Shown: positions 34,564-45,117 of the stretch, in pieces
How the letters are laid out: every line of letters starts with the position of its first letter
How positions within the stretch are numbered: the stretch's first letter is position 1
Source: an uncultured Maribacter sp.
GTDB lineage: Bacteria; Bacteroidota; Bacteroidia; Flavobacteriales; Flavobacteriaceae
Length of the DNA stretch: 64,000 nt
Direction: 5' to 3'
NCBI GenBank assembly: GCA_947493885.1
Contig: CANLTE010000006.1
Coordinates: forward strand, 62,001-126,000
The notes under the pieces: model-generated
The model's input: the letters and a program-made list of their open reading frames with translations, nothing else
The model's database searches: none
Told to the model about the DNA's origin: nothing
Translations under genes and position numbers: made by a program

Positions 34564-35040
34564 TTATTCAGTTTTCAACTGACTATTTATAAGATTAATT
34601 TGTCCAAGATGATAAACATCGTGCTGCAAAACACCTTCTAGCATATATTTATTACAATAAGCCTTTCCCGGTGTTTTTTCTTCTAGCCACAAAATATCTT
34701 TTTCTTTTACCAAACCGATAAGAGTTTCTTGAGACTTCTTTAGTTCTAAAAATAAATTTTCTTTTTCCTCCGTTGTACGTACTGAAACATTTTCTCTCCA
34801 ATCCGCTTTTGAATTCAACATAATGTCGAAAGACGCATTCTCTTTTAACTTTTCAATTACAAAATAACGCCAATCAATTATATGGCACACTATTTCGGCA
34901 ATGGTATTTTTGGTGTTCCTAGGTTTCTCATTCCAAAATTCCAAAGGAACATCTTCTAAAGACTTTAAAATAGAATTACCATACCAAGTTTCACCACTAA
35001 ATAACTCCTGATAAGACTTTATAAAATCTTTAATCTCCAT
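34564..35040 (-). CDS. DinB-family four-helix protein
   Basis: 158 residues, mostly helical. His in CHIIDWRYF (about residue 53) and the pair in LQHDVYHLGQI (about 139-143) match the metal-binding triad of the DinB/YfiT superfamily. Members include thiol-dependent enzymes and proteins of unknown role. It is embedded between the metH and metF genes (21 and 7 bp gaps), so a role tied to methionine or thiol metabolism is plausible but unproven. Confidence 0.75.
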   Translation of the reverse strand: MEIKDFIKSYQELFSGETWYGNSILKSLEDVPLEFWNEKPRNTKNTIAEIVCHIIDWRYFVIEKLKENASFDIMLNSKADWRENVSVRTTEEKENLFLELKKSQETLIGLVKEKDILWLEEKTPGKAYCNKYMLEGVLQHDVYHLGQINLINSQLKTE

Positions 35041-35061
35041 TTTGATTAAACTAAATTAACA

Positions 35062-37764
35062 TTAGTCATCTGCAATATTTGGTGCAAGCCATTTCATTGC
35101 TTTTTCTAAACTAATTCCTTTCCGATCCGCATAATCTTGAACCTGATCCTCTTTTATTTTTCCAAGCCCAAAATAACGGGCTTTCTCGTTACCAAAGTAA
35201 TATCCTGAAACTGATGCCGCAGGCCACATTGCTAAACCATCTGTTAGTTTTACTCCAATACGCTCTTCCACCTTTAGCAGTTCCCAAATAGTTAGTTTCT
35301 CTAAATGGTCTGGACAAGCTGGATATCCAGGAGCAGGACGAATGCCCTTATATGCCTCTTTTATTAATTCCTCGTTGTTTAAAGTTTCCTTACCTGCGTA
35401 TCCCCAATGTTTAACACGAACTTCTTTATGCAAATACTCAGCAAATGCTTCAGCCAAACGATCTGCAATTGCTTTAATCATTATTGAACTATAATCATCT
35501 AACTCTTTTTCATATTTCGCAGCTAAATCCGCAGTACCAAAACCTGTACTTACACAAAAACATCCAACATAATCTTGGATTCCAGAATTTTTAGGAGCTA
35601 TAAAGTCTGCCAAGGCATAGTCTGAAACTCCTTCTTTACGTTGAAGTTGTTGACGTAATGTTCTAAAAATAAATGTTTCTTTATCTCTATTTTCATCAAC
35701 AAGAGAGACTTCAACATCATCATGATTAATTGTATTTGCTGGAAAAAGACCAAAAATGGCTTTTGCCTTTAACAACCTTTCATCTAAAACCTTTTGAAGC
35801 ATTTCATTAGCATCTTTAAAAAGCTCTTTCGCTTGCTCACCCACTACCTGATCTTCTAGAATAGCTGGATACTTGCCATGCAAATCCCAACTTCTAAAAA
35901 ATGGAGACCAATCAATAAAATCTACTAATTTTTTAAGGTCTAAATCTTCAATAACGTGAGATCCCAGTGCATTGGGTTTTTTGATTTCTGCACCTAACCA
36001 ATCAATTTTAAACTTGTTTTCTCTTGCCGCTTGAATGGTTTTATACGCTTTCTTCTTAGTACGTTTTAGAAACTTAGTTCTAAACTCCTCATATTCTAAC
36101 TTTATTCCACTTTTATATCCCTCAGAACTTTCTTCCTGTAACAAATCACCAACTACCGTTACCGCCCTGGAAGCATCATTTACATGAACGACCGCATTAC
36201 TATATTGTGTATCTATTTTTACAGCCGTATGCGCTTTACTTGTTGTTGCTCCACCAATCAACAATGGAACTTTAAAATTTTGCCGCTCCATTTCTTTAGC
36301 CAAAAAAACCATTTCATCTAAAGAAGGAGTAATAAGACCGCTCAATCCAATTACATCAACATTTTCTTCAATTGCTCTATTAATAATCTTTTCTGGAGGC
36401 ACCATAACCCCCATATCAACAATTTCGTAGTTGTTACATGCCAAAACAACGCTAACAATATTTTTACCAATATCGTGAACATCACCTTTTACCGTAGCCA
36501 TTAGAATTTTTCCGTTTCCTTTGTCTTCGATTTGTGGGTTTTTAAGTTTTTCTTCTTCTATAAACGGTAATAAATATGCTACCGCTTTTTTCATTACTCG
36601 AGCAGATTTCACTACTTGCGGCAAGAACATTTTTCCACTTCCAAACAGATCTCCTACAACATTCATCCCTGTCATTAAATGCCCTTCAATAACCTCAATG
36701 GGTTTATCAACACTTTGTCTGGCTTCCTCAACATCTTCTTCAACATATTGATCTATACCTTTTACTAATGCTCTCGTAATTCTATTTTGTAATGGCTCCT
36801 CTCTCCAAGATAAATCTACCTTACTCTCTTTAGCCTTACCAACAACAGTTTCTGCGAAATCTAGTAAACGTTCAGTGGCATCGTCTCTTCTATTTAAAAC
36901 AACATCTTCAACACGTTCTAATAGATCTTTCGGAATATCATCATAAATCTCAAGCATAGTTGGGTTTACAATACCCATATTCATCCCTGCCTTAATAGCA
37001 TGATACAAAAACACGGAATGCATTGCTTCACGAACCGGGTTGTTTCCTCTAAAACTGAAAGAAACATTGCTTACCCCTCCACTTACACTACAATGCGGTA
37101 AATTTTCTTTTACCCATTTCGTAGCGTTAATAAAGTCGAGGGCATTTAATTTATGCTCGTCCATACCTGTTGCTACAGGAAATATATTTAAATCAAAAAT
37201 GATGTCTTCCGGAGGAAAACCAACATCATTTACTAATATATCATACGAACGTTTTGCTATTTCAATTCTACGCTCATAATTATCAGCCTGTCCGACTTCA
37301 TCAAAAGCCATAACAATTACTGCGGCACCGTATCTTTTTATAAGTTTAGCGTGATGTTTAAATTCTGCTTCTCCTTCTTTTAAACTTATAGAATTTACAA
37401 CACACTTACCCTGAACAACCTGTAGTCCTGCCTCGATAATATCCCATTTAGAGCTATCAATCATAATAGGAACTCTAGCAATATCTGGCTCAGCTATTAC
37501 CAGATTTAAATATCTTACCATGGCCTCTTTACCATCAATAAGACCATCATCCATATTAATATCAATAATCTGAGCACCACCTTCTACTTGATTACGTGCA
37601 ACATCTAACGCCTCCTCAAAATTTTCTTCTTTAATTAGACGAAGAAACTTTTTAGAGCCAGCAACATTGGTACGTTCCCCAACATTCACAAAATTACTTT
37701 CAGGAGTAATTATTAGAGGTTCTAACCCACTTAATTTTAAAAATCTTAAGTTTGATTTTTTCAT
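35062..37764 (-). CDS. metH: Methionine synthase, folate-, cobalamin- and activation-domain subunit
   Basis: 900 residues covering the last three modules of cobalamin-dependent MetH: pterin-binding TIM barrel (about 15-290, starting [13 protein letters not shown]), the cobalamin module (about 330-560) with the ligand His in DVHDIGKN, and the SAM-binding reactivation domain (about 590-900, ending in PxYxFGxGKI-like [16 protein letters not shown]). The N-terminal homocysteine module is in the next upstream gene, adjoining with no gap. A two-gene MetH is common in Bacteroidetes. Confidence 0.95.
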   Translation of the reverse strand: MKKSNLRFLKLSGLEPLIITPESNFVNVGERTNVAGSKKFLRLIKEENFEEALDVARNQVEGGAQIIDINMDDGLIDGKEAMVRYLNLVIAEPDIARVPIMIDSSKWDIIEAGLQVVQGKCVVNSISLKEGEAEFKHHAKLIKRYGAAVIVMAFDEVGQADNYERRIEIAKRSYDILVNDVGFPPEDIIFDLNIFPVATGMDEHKLNALDFINATKWVKENLPHCSVSGGVSNVSFSFRGNNPVREAMHSVFLYHAIKAGMNMGIVNPTMLEIYDDIPKDLLERVEDVVLNRRDDATERLLDFAETVVGKAKESKVDLSWREEPLQNRITRALVKGIDQYVEEDVEEARQSVDKPIEVIEGHLMTGMNVVGDLFGSGKMFLPQVVKSARVMKKAVAYLLPFIEEEKLKNPQIEDKGNGKILMATVKGDVHDIGKNIVSVVLACNNYEIVDMGVMVPPEKIINRAIEENVDVIGLSGLITPSLDEMVFLAKEMERQNFKVPLLIGGATTSKAHTAVKIDTQYSNAVVHVNDASRAVTVVGDLLQEESSEGYKSGIKLEYEEFRTKFLKRTKKKAYKTIQAARENKFKIDWLGAEIKKPNALGSHVIEDLDLKKLVDFIDWSPFFRSWDLHGKYPAILEDQVVGEQAKELFKDANEMLQKVLDERLLKAKAIFGLFPANTINHDDVEVSLVDENRDKETFIFRTLRQQLQRKEGVSDYALADFIAPKNSGIQDYVGCFCVSTGFGTADLAAKYEKELDDYSSIMIKAIADRLAEAFAEYLHKEVRVKHWGYAGKETLNNEELIKEAYKGIRPAPGYPACPDHLEKLTIWELLKVEERIGVKLTDGLAMWPAASVSGYYFGNEKARYFGLGKIKEDQVQDYADRKGISLEKAMKWLAPNIADD

Positions 37765-38766
37765 TTAATTCTTATCCTTTATCCCTCTTGGTGTAAACTG
37801 TTTTACCAAGTCTGCAATAGCCTTAATATGTTCTGGTGTTGTCCCACAACAACCACCAACAATATTAACCAACCCTTTTTCTACGTATTCCTTTATTTGC
37901 TCAGCCATTTGCTGTGGCGTTTCATCGTACTCTCCAAATGCATTTGGTAAACCCGCATTTGGATGCGCCGATACTGCATGCCCTGTTTTAGCAGAAATTA
38001 CTTCTAAATGTGGTACAAGCTGATTCGCACCTAATGCGCAATTAAAACCAACAGATAAAATTGGTATATGAGAAATTGAAATTAAAAAAGCTTCTGCTGT
38101 TTGGCCCGATAATGTTCTTCCCGAAGCATCTGTAATTGTTCCACTCACCATTATTGGTAACTCAACACCTCGTTCTTCTTTAACCTCTTCAATCGCAAAA
38201 AGAGCAGCTTTAGCATTTAAGGTGTCAAAAATGGTTTCCACAAGCAATAAATCTGAACCACCATCTAACAAAGCCTCCACCTGTTGTTTATATGCAAGAC
38301 GAAGTTCATCAAACGAAACCGCCCTATATCCAGGGTCATTTACATCTGGGGACATACTTGCTGTTTTATTGGTAGGACCAATACTCCCTGCCACAAAACG
38401 AGGTTTATGAGGCTCCCTTTTTGTAAACTCATTTGCTACTTCTTTTGCAATACGAGCAGATTCAAAATTTAAATCATACACTAGTTCTTCCATACCATAA
38501 TCTGCCATTGCGATTGTGGTGCCCGAAAACGTATTGGTTTCAACAATATCTGCTCCAGCTTCAAAATATTTTCGATGAACCTCAGCAATTGCTTTTGGTT
38601 GGGTTAACGAAAGTAAATCGTTATTTCCCTGAAGTGGTGATTTCCAATCTTTAAATCGTTCTCCGCGAAAATCCTCCTCTGTAAATTTATAACGTTGAAG
38701 CATTGTACCCATAGCTCCGTCTAACACTAAAATTCGTTCTTTTAATATGTCTTGAATATTACTCAT
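37765..38766 (-). CDS. Methionine synthase, homocysteine-binding subunit
   Basis: 333 residues making only the zinc-dependent homocysteine S-methyltransferase module. The start [12 protein letters not shown] is typical, and the zinc ligands are the Cys of GFNCALGA and the adjacent pair in [11 protein letters not shown]. It partners the 900-residue subunit encoded directly downstream. First gene of the operon, 95 bp behind the SAM-I aptamer. Confidence 0.94.
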   Translation of the reverse strand: MSNIQDILKERILVLDGAMGTMLQRYKFTEEDFRGERFKDWKSPLQGNNDLLSLTQPKAIAEVHRKYFEAGADIVETNTFSGTTIAMADYGMEELVYDLNFESARIAKEVANEFTKREPHKPRFVAGSIGPTNKTASMSPDVNDPGYRAVSFDELRLAYKQQVEALLDGGSDLLLVETIFDTLNAKAALFAIEEVKEERGVELPIMVSGTITDASGRTLSGQTAEAFLISISHIPILSVGFNCALGANQLVPHLEVISAKTGHAVSAHPNAGLPNAFGEYDETPQQMAEQIKEYVEKGLVNIVGGCCGTTPEHIKAIADLVKQFTPRGIKDKN

Positions 38767-38861
38767 TATTAAGCTTTAACCTATTTAAAACTGCAATTAT
38801 CAACAGAAAATTATATTATCGAATATCAAGTAGGAGAAAGTAAGACTATTGTCTTTTTTTG

Positions 38862-38967
38862 GTTATCTGCCATATTATATTAACATAGTAGAATGTAGCA
38901 CCTTCTTTATTAATTAAAGGGTTGCTAAGGTTTCTTAGGGTCTAATCCCTCCACCTTTCTTGATAAC
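38862..38967 (-). promoter_or_regulatory. SAM-I (S-box) riboswitch upstream of the metH operon
   Basis: On the minus strand the core reads ATCAAGAAAGGTGGAGGG, then TTAGACCC, GAAACCTTAGCAACCC and AAGGTGCTA, the conserved S-box core. The closing stem P1 is GTTATC (38966-38961) with GATAAC (38867-38862). S-boxes bind SAM and shut off downstream genes. A strong terminator was not visible; a small AAGAC/GTCTT hairpin follows. It controls metH (two genes), the DinB-like gene and metF. The gap from 38767 to 39100 holds nothing else that I recognise. Confidence 0.92.
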
Positions 38968-39100
38968 AATTACAAAATTCGTATGAACGGTATGCAAATT
39001 AACACCACATCCAATTTAAAAACAAGGAAAGCTCCATGTTTTTGACCACCTAGTGAACAAAAGTTACAAAATTACTCTAAACACTATTTAAAAGTACATC

Positions 39101-40474
39101 TTATAACAAACCTTTAGCCTTTATCTCCAAGTACTTATTTATGGCGTTAATGGTTAATTGCTGTGGCTCAGTTAATATAGTTTGTATACCGTATTTATTT
39201 AACTCGGCTACAATTAGTTTTTTATCATAGCTAAATTTTTCTGCAATTATCTTATCAAAAATTTCCTGAGTTGTTTTTGCTGATTTAGTTTTTAATAATT
39301 CTAACTCTGTATTTTTAAAAAATACCACCACCAACATGTGATTTTTATTAATCGCCCTTAAATATGGCACTTGTCTATGAACAGCATCTAAACTTTCAAA
39401 ATTCGTATATAACAATAACAAACTTCGTGTTGTTATTTTTCTTTTTATATGTCCATATAGATTACCAAAATCCGACTCACAAAAATCTGTCTCAATATTA
39501 TAAAGTGATTCTTGAATTAAATTCATTTGAGCATTTCTTCGTTCCGCCACAACAAAATTTTCAGCTTTTTTTGAGAAAGAAAAAATACCTGCCCTATCAT
39601 GTTTGCGAACAACCACGCTGCTTATTACTAGAGAGGAGTTAATGGCATAGTCTAATAAACTTAAATTTTCGAAAGGCATTTTCATTACCCTACCTTTATC
39701 TATTATTGAATATACTTGTTGCGATTTTTCATCTTGAAATTGGTTAACCATTAATTGATTTCGCTTAGCTGTAGCTTTCCAATTAATATCTTTTATATTA
39801 TCACCTTGTACGTAATCTTTAATTTGCTCAAATTCAAAAGAATTACCTATTCTTCTTATCTTTTTAATGCCAAATTGCAAACTACTCTGATTTAAAGAAA
39901 TTAAATCATACTTTTTCAATTGTAAAAAGCTGGGATAGGTTTTTACAATTTTAGAATTTTCAAAAGAGCATCTACGAGATACCAATCCTATTTTACTTGA
40001 AATATAAACATGAAGCTGTCCAAAATTATATTCTCCTCGTTCTAAAGGCTTAACTGTGTAGTTTAAATCTACCTTATCACCAGCTTTTACAACTGTTTGT
40101 ATCTGAAAATTACGTTCTTGAAACTGTGTTGGTAATTCATCAATAATAGTACAATACATTTTTAACCAAAAATTATTGGTTATTTTAAGGCCAACTTTAT
40201 TTTGATCCCCATTTGAAAATTTTTCAGGAAGAATTCTTGACCCTTGTATTCCGTTTTTTTCTCTATGTAGTAGTGTTATATCTATAAAAACAAGCGCTAA
40301 AAGAATATAAAATGTAAACTTGGCTAACACAATTAGACTAGAAAAAATAAAACTTAAAACAAAAAGAACTACCACACCAATTAAAGTGTAGAAAAAGCGG
40401 TTATTTAAAAATAAATTTTTAAAAAAATGAGCAACTAGCCATTTTAAAAAAACGGTATCTTCTTGTTTAGTCAT
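39101..40474 (-). CDS. DUF58 domain protein
   Basis: 457 residues with two N-terminal membrane segments (about 25-60), then a large soluble part. The DUF58 core includes IRRIGNSFEFEQIKDYVQGD and INWKATAKRNQLMVNQF, the diagnostic 'R.Y..GD..r.InW.a.Ar' block, and a von Willebrand A-like fold follows. DUF58 proteins pair with MoxR ATPases in membrane-linked chaperone or assembly clusters. Last gene of the cluster, 8 bp after moxR. Confidence 0.88.
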   Translation of the reverse strand: MTKQEDTVFLKWLVAHFFKNLFLNNRFFYTLIGVVVLFVLSFIFSSLIVLAKFTFYILLALVFIDITLLHREKNGIQGSRILPEKFSNGDQNKVGLKITNNFWLKMYCTIIDELPTQFQERNFQIQTVVKAGDKVDLNYTVKPLERGEYNFGQLHVYISSKIGLVSRRCSFENSKIVKTYPSFLQLKKYDLISLNQSSLQFGIKKIRRIGNSFEFEQIKDYVQGDNIKDINWKATAKRNQLMVNQFQDEKSQQVYSIIDKGRVMKMPFENLSLLDYAINSSLVISSVVVRKHDRAGIFSFSKKAENFVVAERRNAQMNLIQESLYNIETDFCESDFGNLYGHIKRKITTRSLLLLYTNFESLDAVHRQVPYLRAINKNHMLVVVFFKNTELELLKTKSAKTTQEIFDKIIAEKFSYDKKLIVAELNKYGIQTILTEPQQLTINAINKYLEIKAKGLL

Positions 40475-40482
40475 TAAACTAA

Positions 40483-41460
40483 TTATTTAGGAATTTCCAC
40501 ACTTTGTAAAATATCGTTAATCACTTGAACCGAAGTAATACCTTCCATTTCTCTTTCAGGAGTAATAATTACTCTATGCTGAAGCACTGGCACAGCTATT
40601 TGTTTAATGTCTTCTGGTGTAACAAAATCTCGTCCATTAATTGCAGCGAAGGCCTTACTTGCTTTCAATAAGGCAATAGAAGCTCTAGGTGAAGCTCCCA
40701 AATACAAAAAAGGATTATTTCTTGTATTTAATATAATTTCAGCGATGTATTTAATTAAATGCGGTTCCACCACCACATTAGTAATCAACTGCTGATAATT
40801 TATAATTTGTTCTCTGCTTAAGCTATTTACTATTTGAGCCAACTTTGTTGTTTTTAAATTATGCTCTCTTGTAATAACCTCGATTTCCTCTTCTAAGCTA
40901 GGGTAATCAACTGTTATTTTAAACAGAAACCGATCTAATTGTGCTTCAGGCAAGCGATAAGTACCTTCTTGTTCAATAGGGTTTTGAGTAGCAATTATCA
41001 TATATGGGGATTCCAATAGGTATTTATTACCATCCATGGTTACCTGTTTTTCTTCCATCACCTCAAATAGGGCTGCCTGAGTTTTAGCAGGTGCTCTGTT
41101 TATTTCATCAACTAAGATGATATTTGAAAAAATAGGCCCTTTTTTAAACTCAAAATTTGAGCTTTTTAAATTAAAAATTGAAGTCCCTAAGACATCCGAT
41201 GGCATTAAATCTGGAGTAAATTGAATTCTACTAAAATCTACTTCTAATGATTTTGCAAGTAGTTTAGCTGTTATTGTTTTTGCAACTCCTGGCACACCTT
41301 CCAATAAAACATGACCCTCTGCTAGCAGTGCGGTAAGCAATAAATTAGCTATATGTTTTTGACCTACAATTACTTTTGACAATTCCTCTTTAACCTGCTG
41401 TACACTTGCTCTAAGGTCTTCTAAATTTAATCTACTATTAAATTCAATATCGTTTTCCAT
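40483..41460 (-). CDS. MoxR-family AAA+ ATPase
   Basis: 325-residue AAA+ ATPase. Walker A is GVPGVAKT (here Ala replaces the usual Gly-Lys spacing: EGVPGVAKTITAK), Walker B ILVDEINR, sensor 1 ATQNP, and RLPEAQLDRFLF is a MoxR hallmark. MoxR ATPases act as chaperones with VWA-domain partners; here the partner is probably the DUF58 protein next to it. Confidence 0.93.
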   Translation of the reverse strand: MENDIEFNSRLNLEDLRASVQQVKEELSKVIVGQKHIANLLLTALLAEGHVLLEGVPGVAKTITAKLLAKSLEVDFSRIQFTPDLMPSDVLGTSIFNLKSSNFEFKKGPIFSNIILVDEINRAPAKTQAALFEVMEEKQVTMDGNKYLLESPYMIIATQNPIEQEGTYRLPEAQLDRFLFKITVDYPSLEEEIEVITREHNLKTTKLAQIVNSLSREQIINYQQLITNVVVEPHLIKYIAEIILNTRNNPFLYLGASPRASIALLKASKAFAAINGRDFVTPEDIKQIAVPVLQHRVIITPEREMEGITSVQVINDILQSVEIPK

Positions 41461-41471
41461 TTTTATATGTT

Positions 41472-42650
41472 TTACTTTTTGTAAAAATCTTCAATCTCTT
41501 TATTAAGTTTAATAAGAGGCTCTTTTGTTCTAAATTTATGAGACTTCATTTTAATTATCAAGCTTATAAGACGTTGAACATCTTCTTGGGGCTTCCCAGT
41601 TTTTAATGCCATTTTTTTAATAAAATCTCCATTTAGTTTTTCTGTAGACAAATGATAATTACTACGAATATGCTCTAAAAAATGTAAAATTGATTTTTGA
41701 ATAATTCCATTATAATCTTCAGCATCATAATGTAGTGTGCTTACTGTTTGCACAAACTCTGTAGTACTATTTTTTAAAGGATCCATAGTTGGAATTATAC
41801 GTTGACGCCTTTTTGCATTAAACAACATAAATAATGCTATACCAAATAACATTAAATACCAGCTCCATTTCAAGGCTTCTTTTGACATTATATACCTTAA
41901 TGGACTTTGGTCTGTATATTCGCTAATTTTTATTGCTTTATCAAAAATTACTGGAATTTGAGGTAAATAAGAAATAGCAGTGCTTATATAATTTGTATTA
42001 ACCGCTTCAAGCATTTGATAATTAGTAAAAACTTCTGGAGAGGTATGTATATAAAAAACACCTTCCCCATAAGGAATAGCTACAAAATTCACTCTGGTCT
42101 CCTTGGCTTCATTTTTCCAATAACCTAATTTTTTAGTCAATAAAGTATCTTTAATGTAACTTGCCCCATAAGGTAGTTTAGGCAGGTACTTTATACTATC
42201 TTTGGTATTGTTCAACTTTAAAATTCGTTCTTTTTGCTTAAGCTCAACCGACTCATAAATCATTTGAAATTTTAAAGTATCTTGAATAAAATGTGGAATA
42301 TTATAAGCCGAAATAAACGCTTTATTTCCGTAGTCAACATATTGCAATAACGCATGAAAAGAAGTTTCATCAATATTATATCTCCCCGAAACACTTATGT
42401 AATTTTTTAAGGTATCTTTTTCTTGAATTCTTAAATGTTGATCATACTCATAAAACGTGGTATAAATTTTCCTTGTTGACTTTTCTTTAAACCAAAAATC
42501 CAACTGTTCAAAAAATATTTTAGTATCAAGAGGCTTAGTTTCTTGCTCATTAAAAGTTGCATTCCAGTTTACCTTTTTACTTCTATTCGTAAACAACAGC
42601 ACAAATACAATTAATAAACCTATGAGTATGTATATTGTTTTTTTACTCAT
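41472..42650 (-). CDS. DUF4350 domain membrane protein
   Basis: 392 residues from the ATG at 42648-42650. One membrane helix lies at the N-terminus (IYILIGLLIVFVLLF) and another near residue 265 (WSWYLMLFGIALFMLF). The part between them is outside the cytoplasm and resembles DUF4350, a glutamine-amidotransferase-like fold. The remainder is cytoplasmic. Overlaps the DUF4129 gene by 8 bp. Function unknown; part of the MoxR cluster. Confidence 0.75.
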   Translation of the reverse strand: MSKKTIYILIGLLIVFVLLFTNRSKKVNWNATFNEQETKPLDTKIFFEQLDFWFKEKSTRKIYTTFYEYDQHLRIQEKDTLKNYISVSGRYNIDETSFHALLQYVDYGNKAFISAYNIPHFIQDTLKFQMIYESVELKQKERILKLNNTKDSIKYLPKLPYGASYIKDTLLTKKLGYWKNEAKETRVNFVAIPYGEGVFYIHTSPEVFTNYQMLEAVNTNYISTAISYLPQIPVIFDKAIKISEYTDQSPLRYIMSKEALKWSWYLMLFGIALFMLFNAKRRQRIIPTMDPLKNSTTEFVQTVSTLHYDAEDYNGIIQKSILHFLEHIRSNYHLSTEKLNGDFIKKMALKTGKPQEDVQRLISLIIKMKSHKFRTKEPLIKLNKEIEDFYKK

Positions 42651-43365
42651 TAGCAAATTGTTGTATTAGTTTGCTAAAAGTACTTGAGGTTGATGCGTAC
42701 TCATTTTCATCTATATAAAACCCTCCATACCATATATATGTATAATAATAAGTAGCCTTACTAAATCCAACTGAATACTTTGTTCCATCTAATTCCAGTT
42801 CGTAATCATAAGCTGTTTTTTGATTTTCAAAGGTTATTACCTTATTATAATCCAGCTGCTTAAGTAGCAATAAATAATGATACCTAATCGCCATTCTGAA
42901 ATCGTTATTCTTTATTGCTTTATGTATTAACGCATTAAAATCTATCTCCTGAATATCTTCCCCAATTTCATATGATAAACTCTCTTTTTCTTCTTTGTTG
43001 CGTTTAAAAATCCAATGCCCCTCATTGTTTAATATAATTTTGACAATAATATATACCACGCCCAGTATTACTAGCACATAAAAAATAAATTTTATGTTTT
43101 CAAAAATAGTTGAGGCTCTACTTCCATTTATACTAAACCAACTACCTATTTTATCTATTAACCAGGCGTTTGCTTTTTCCCAAAAAGAAATCGATTCCTT
43201 GTAGTTGTAATCATCTCCTTGGTATTTTTGTTTAAAATCAATGGGTAATTTTCTAATTCTTTCTGGCCTTTCCCCAGTTTGTCCATTTTGACCATATACC
43301 AACCCAATATAACCCCATAAAAAGGAAGATAAAAGTATCAAAACTTGGTATTTAATTGCTTTCAA
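42643..43365 (-). CDS. DUF4129 domain membrane protein
   Basis: 240 residues. A signal-like N-terminal helix, one membrane segment near residue 90-110 (FIFYVLVILGVVYIIV) and a C-terminal cytoplasmic helical domain (DFNALIHKAIKNNDFRMAIRYHYLLLL) with the YHYLLLL pattern of DUF4129. The start appears to be TTG at 43363-43365, overlapping the SpoIIM stop by 4 bp. Part of the MoxR cluster. Confidence 0.75.
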   Translation of the reverse strand: MKAIKYQVLILLSSFLWGYIGLVYGQNGQTGERPERIRKLPIDFKQKYQGDDYNYKESISFWEKANAWLIDKIGSWFSINGSRASTIFENIKFIFYVLVILGVVYIIVKIILNNEGHWIFKRNKEEKESLSYEIGEDIQEIDFNALIHKAIKNNDFRMAIRYHYLLLLKQLDYNKVITFENQKTAYDYELELDGTKYSVGFSKATYYYTYIWYGGFYIDENEYASTSSTFSKLIQQFANE

Positions 43366-44330
43366 GAGGTCTTTGTAATGGTTTTGAATACCTTGTAAGG
43401 GTAAATTAAAAAGTAATAAGAAATAGCGGACAGCGTTCCAAATATTATTAGCAGAGCTAAAAAATTAGGCATAACGTCGGCATAACGTGTAACGTATCCT
43501 TCTAAAAAACCTGCAGCAATCGTAAACGGAAAAGTACTTATTACAATTTTTATGCTATCTCGCATTCCTTTTTTAAAAGACGTTAGTCTCGAAAAAGTTT
43601 TAGGGAACAATATACTTGCCCCCAGTATAAAACCAGCAGCACCTTCTATAACAATTGCAAAAATTTCCATTGCACCATGAATCCATATACCTTTTGCACT
43701 TTTCCATAGAACATCTTGCTGTTCAAAAAAGTATTGAAATGCTCCTAACATTATTCCATTTTGTAATAGTACATATCCTGTACCTATACCTCCTGTTACT
43801 CCATACGCAAAACTTAAAAGGCCTACTCTTAAATTATTAAATGTTATCCCAATAAAACTTCCCCAATTACTTCCACTTTTATAAACCGCCACTGGATCTC
43901 CGTTTTCAATATTTTGAAGCGTTTCATTAACATAACCATTACCTAAAATAAGTCTCACAAAAGAATCATCATTAGCCGCCGAGACAATTCCTACAAGCAC
44001 TGCTATAATAAAAAAAGCAAACGAATAACCAATATACTTTTTATACTGATATAGCAATAGAGGAACTTCTACTTTAAAAAAACGAACAAATAAATTGGTA
44101 TCTTCTCGTTTAGTTTGATATATTTTTTGATATACTCTTACGGCAAGGTTATTAAGATATATGACAAGTTTACTTTTTTTGTAGTAAGTTTGAGCGTAAG
44201 CTAAATCATTAATTAAATGCATGTACAAATTAGCCAAATCATCTGGATTTTCGACTTTTTTTTGTTCAATGGCTTTTTCAAACTGCTGCCATTTTTCTTT
44301 ATTTTGTCTAATAAAGGCAACTTCACGCAT
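43362..44330 (-). CDS. SpoIIM/DUF95-family membrane protein
   Basis: 322 residues from the ATG at 44328-44330 (MREVAFIRQN); a TTG three codons upstream is possible. A cytoplasmic N-terminal region (1-98) precedes about six membrane helices. NNLRVGLLSFAYGVTGGIGT and GIWIHGAMEIFAIVIEGAAG match the SpoIIM family, named from the Bacillus septum protein but widespread in bacteria that do not sporulate. First gene of the MoxR cluster and divergent from the RDD gene, with only 22 bp between their start codons. Confidence 0.85.
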   Translation of the reverse strand: MREVAFIRQNKEKWQQFEKAIEQKKVENPDDLANLYMHLINDLAYAQTYYKKSKLVIYLNNLAVRVYQKIYQTKREDTNLFVRFFKVEVPLLLYQYKKYIGYSFAFFIIAVLVGIVSAANDDSFVRLILGNGYVNETLQNIENGDPVAVYKSGSNWGSFIGITFNNLRVGLLSFAYGVTGGIGTGYVLLQNGIMLGAFQYFFEQQDVLWKSAKGIWIHGAMEIFAIVIEGAAGFILGASILFPKTFSRLTSFKKGMRDSIKIVISTFPFTIAAGFLEGYVTRYADVMPNFLALLIIFGTLSAISYYFLIYPYKVFKTITKTS

Positions 44331-44352
44331 ACTTAACAAATAAACTCATATA

Positions 44353-45111
44353 ATGGCAGAAATACAAATAACAACAACTCAAAATGTTACCATTGCATTT
44401 ACTGCAGCGGAGTTAGGAGAACGTATTTTAGCTTACTTTATTGACCTAATTATTAAAATTGCTTATATAAGTTTAGTATTTACACTTTATTGGAATTTTT
44501 CTACAAATGGAGGTTTTGGTTTTGAGGAAAATTATTACAACGACTATTGGAGTATTATTGCCATATACATTCTTATTGGTTCACCAGTAATTTTTTATAC
44601 CATTGTTTGCGAGACTCTACTACTTGGTCAAACTATTGGAAAAAAACTTGTTAAAATTCAAGTTGTAAAAATTGATGGGTTTAGAGCTGGTTTTCTTGAT
44701 TTTTTTATACGCTGGGTATTAAGAGCAGTTGATATAAATTTATTTTCTGGTGTTGTTGCCTTAGTTAGTATAGGTAATTCCAAAAAACACCAAAGATTAG
44801 GAGGTATAGCATCAGGAACCGCTGTAATTACGCTTAAAAATAAAATAAATATTAGTCATACTATCCTGCAAGAAGTCTCTGAGGACTACAAACCTACATT
44901 TTTATCGGTTATTAAATTATCTGATAATGATGCAAGAATTATTAAAGAGAACTATATACGAGCTAAAAGAAAGGGAGACCACAAAACTATTTTAATCATT
45001 AAAGAAAAAATTATTAATGTAATTGGAGAAGAACCCCCGAAAGACATGACCGCGAAAAAATTTATAGAATGTGTTTTAACAGATTATAATCATTTTACTA
45101 AAAATATGTAA
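44353..45111 (+). CDS. RDD-family membrane protein
   Basis: 252 residues. The RDD domain (about 15-165) starts LGERILAYFIDLIIKI, with Arg and Asp in the first helix, and has three membrane helices plus FFIRWVLRAVD and KKHQRLGG. A soluble tail follows (about 170-252). RDD proteins may be ion or osmolyte transporters, but their function is mostly unknown. Divergent from the SpoIIM-DUF4129-DUF4350-MoxR-DUF58 operon; the pair is often adjacent in Bacteroidetes. Confidence 0.85.
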   Translation: MAEIQITTTQNVTIAFTAAELGERILAYFIDLIIKIAYISLVFTLYWNFSTNGGFGFEENYYNDYWSIIAIYILIGSPVIFYTIVCETLLLGQTIGKKLVKIQVVKIDGFRAGFLDFFIRWVLRAVDINLFSGVVALVSIGNSKKHQRLGGIASGTAVITLKNKINISHTILQEVSEDYKPTFLSVIKLSDNDARIIKENYIRAKRKGDHKTILIIKEKIINVIGEEPPKDMTAKKFIECVLTDYNHFTKNM

Positions 45112-45117
45112 TGAACA

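Noticed and set aside
38767-38861. A strong intrinsic terminator as expression platform of the metH S-box
   Set aside because: Only a 5-bp AAGAC/GTCTT hairpin without a U-tract follows the aptamer, so I could not support a terminator and left the mechanism open.
39101-45111. The MoxR cluster as a new defence or phage-related system
   Set aside because: Gene families and order are those of a conserved Bacteroidetes membrane cluster; no nuclease, toxin or mobile-element features are present.
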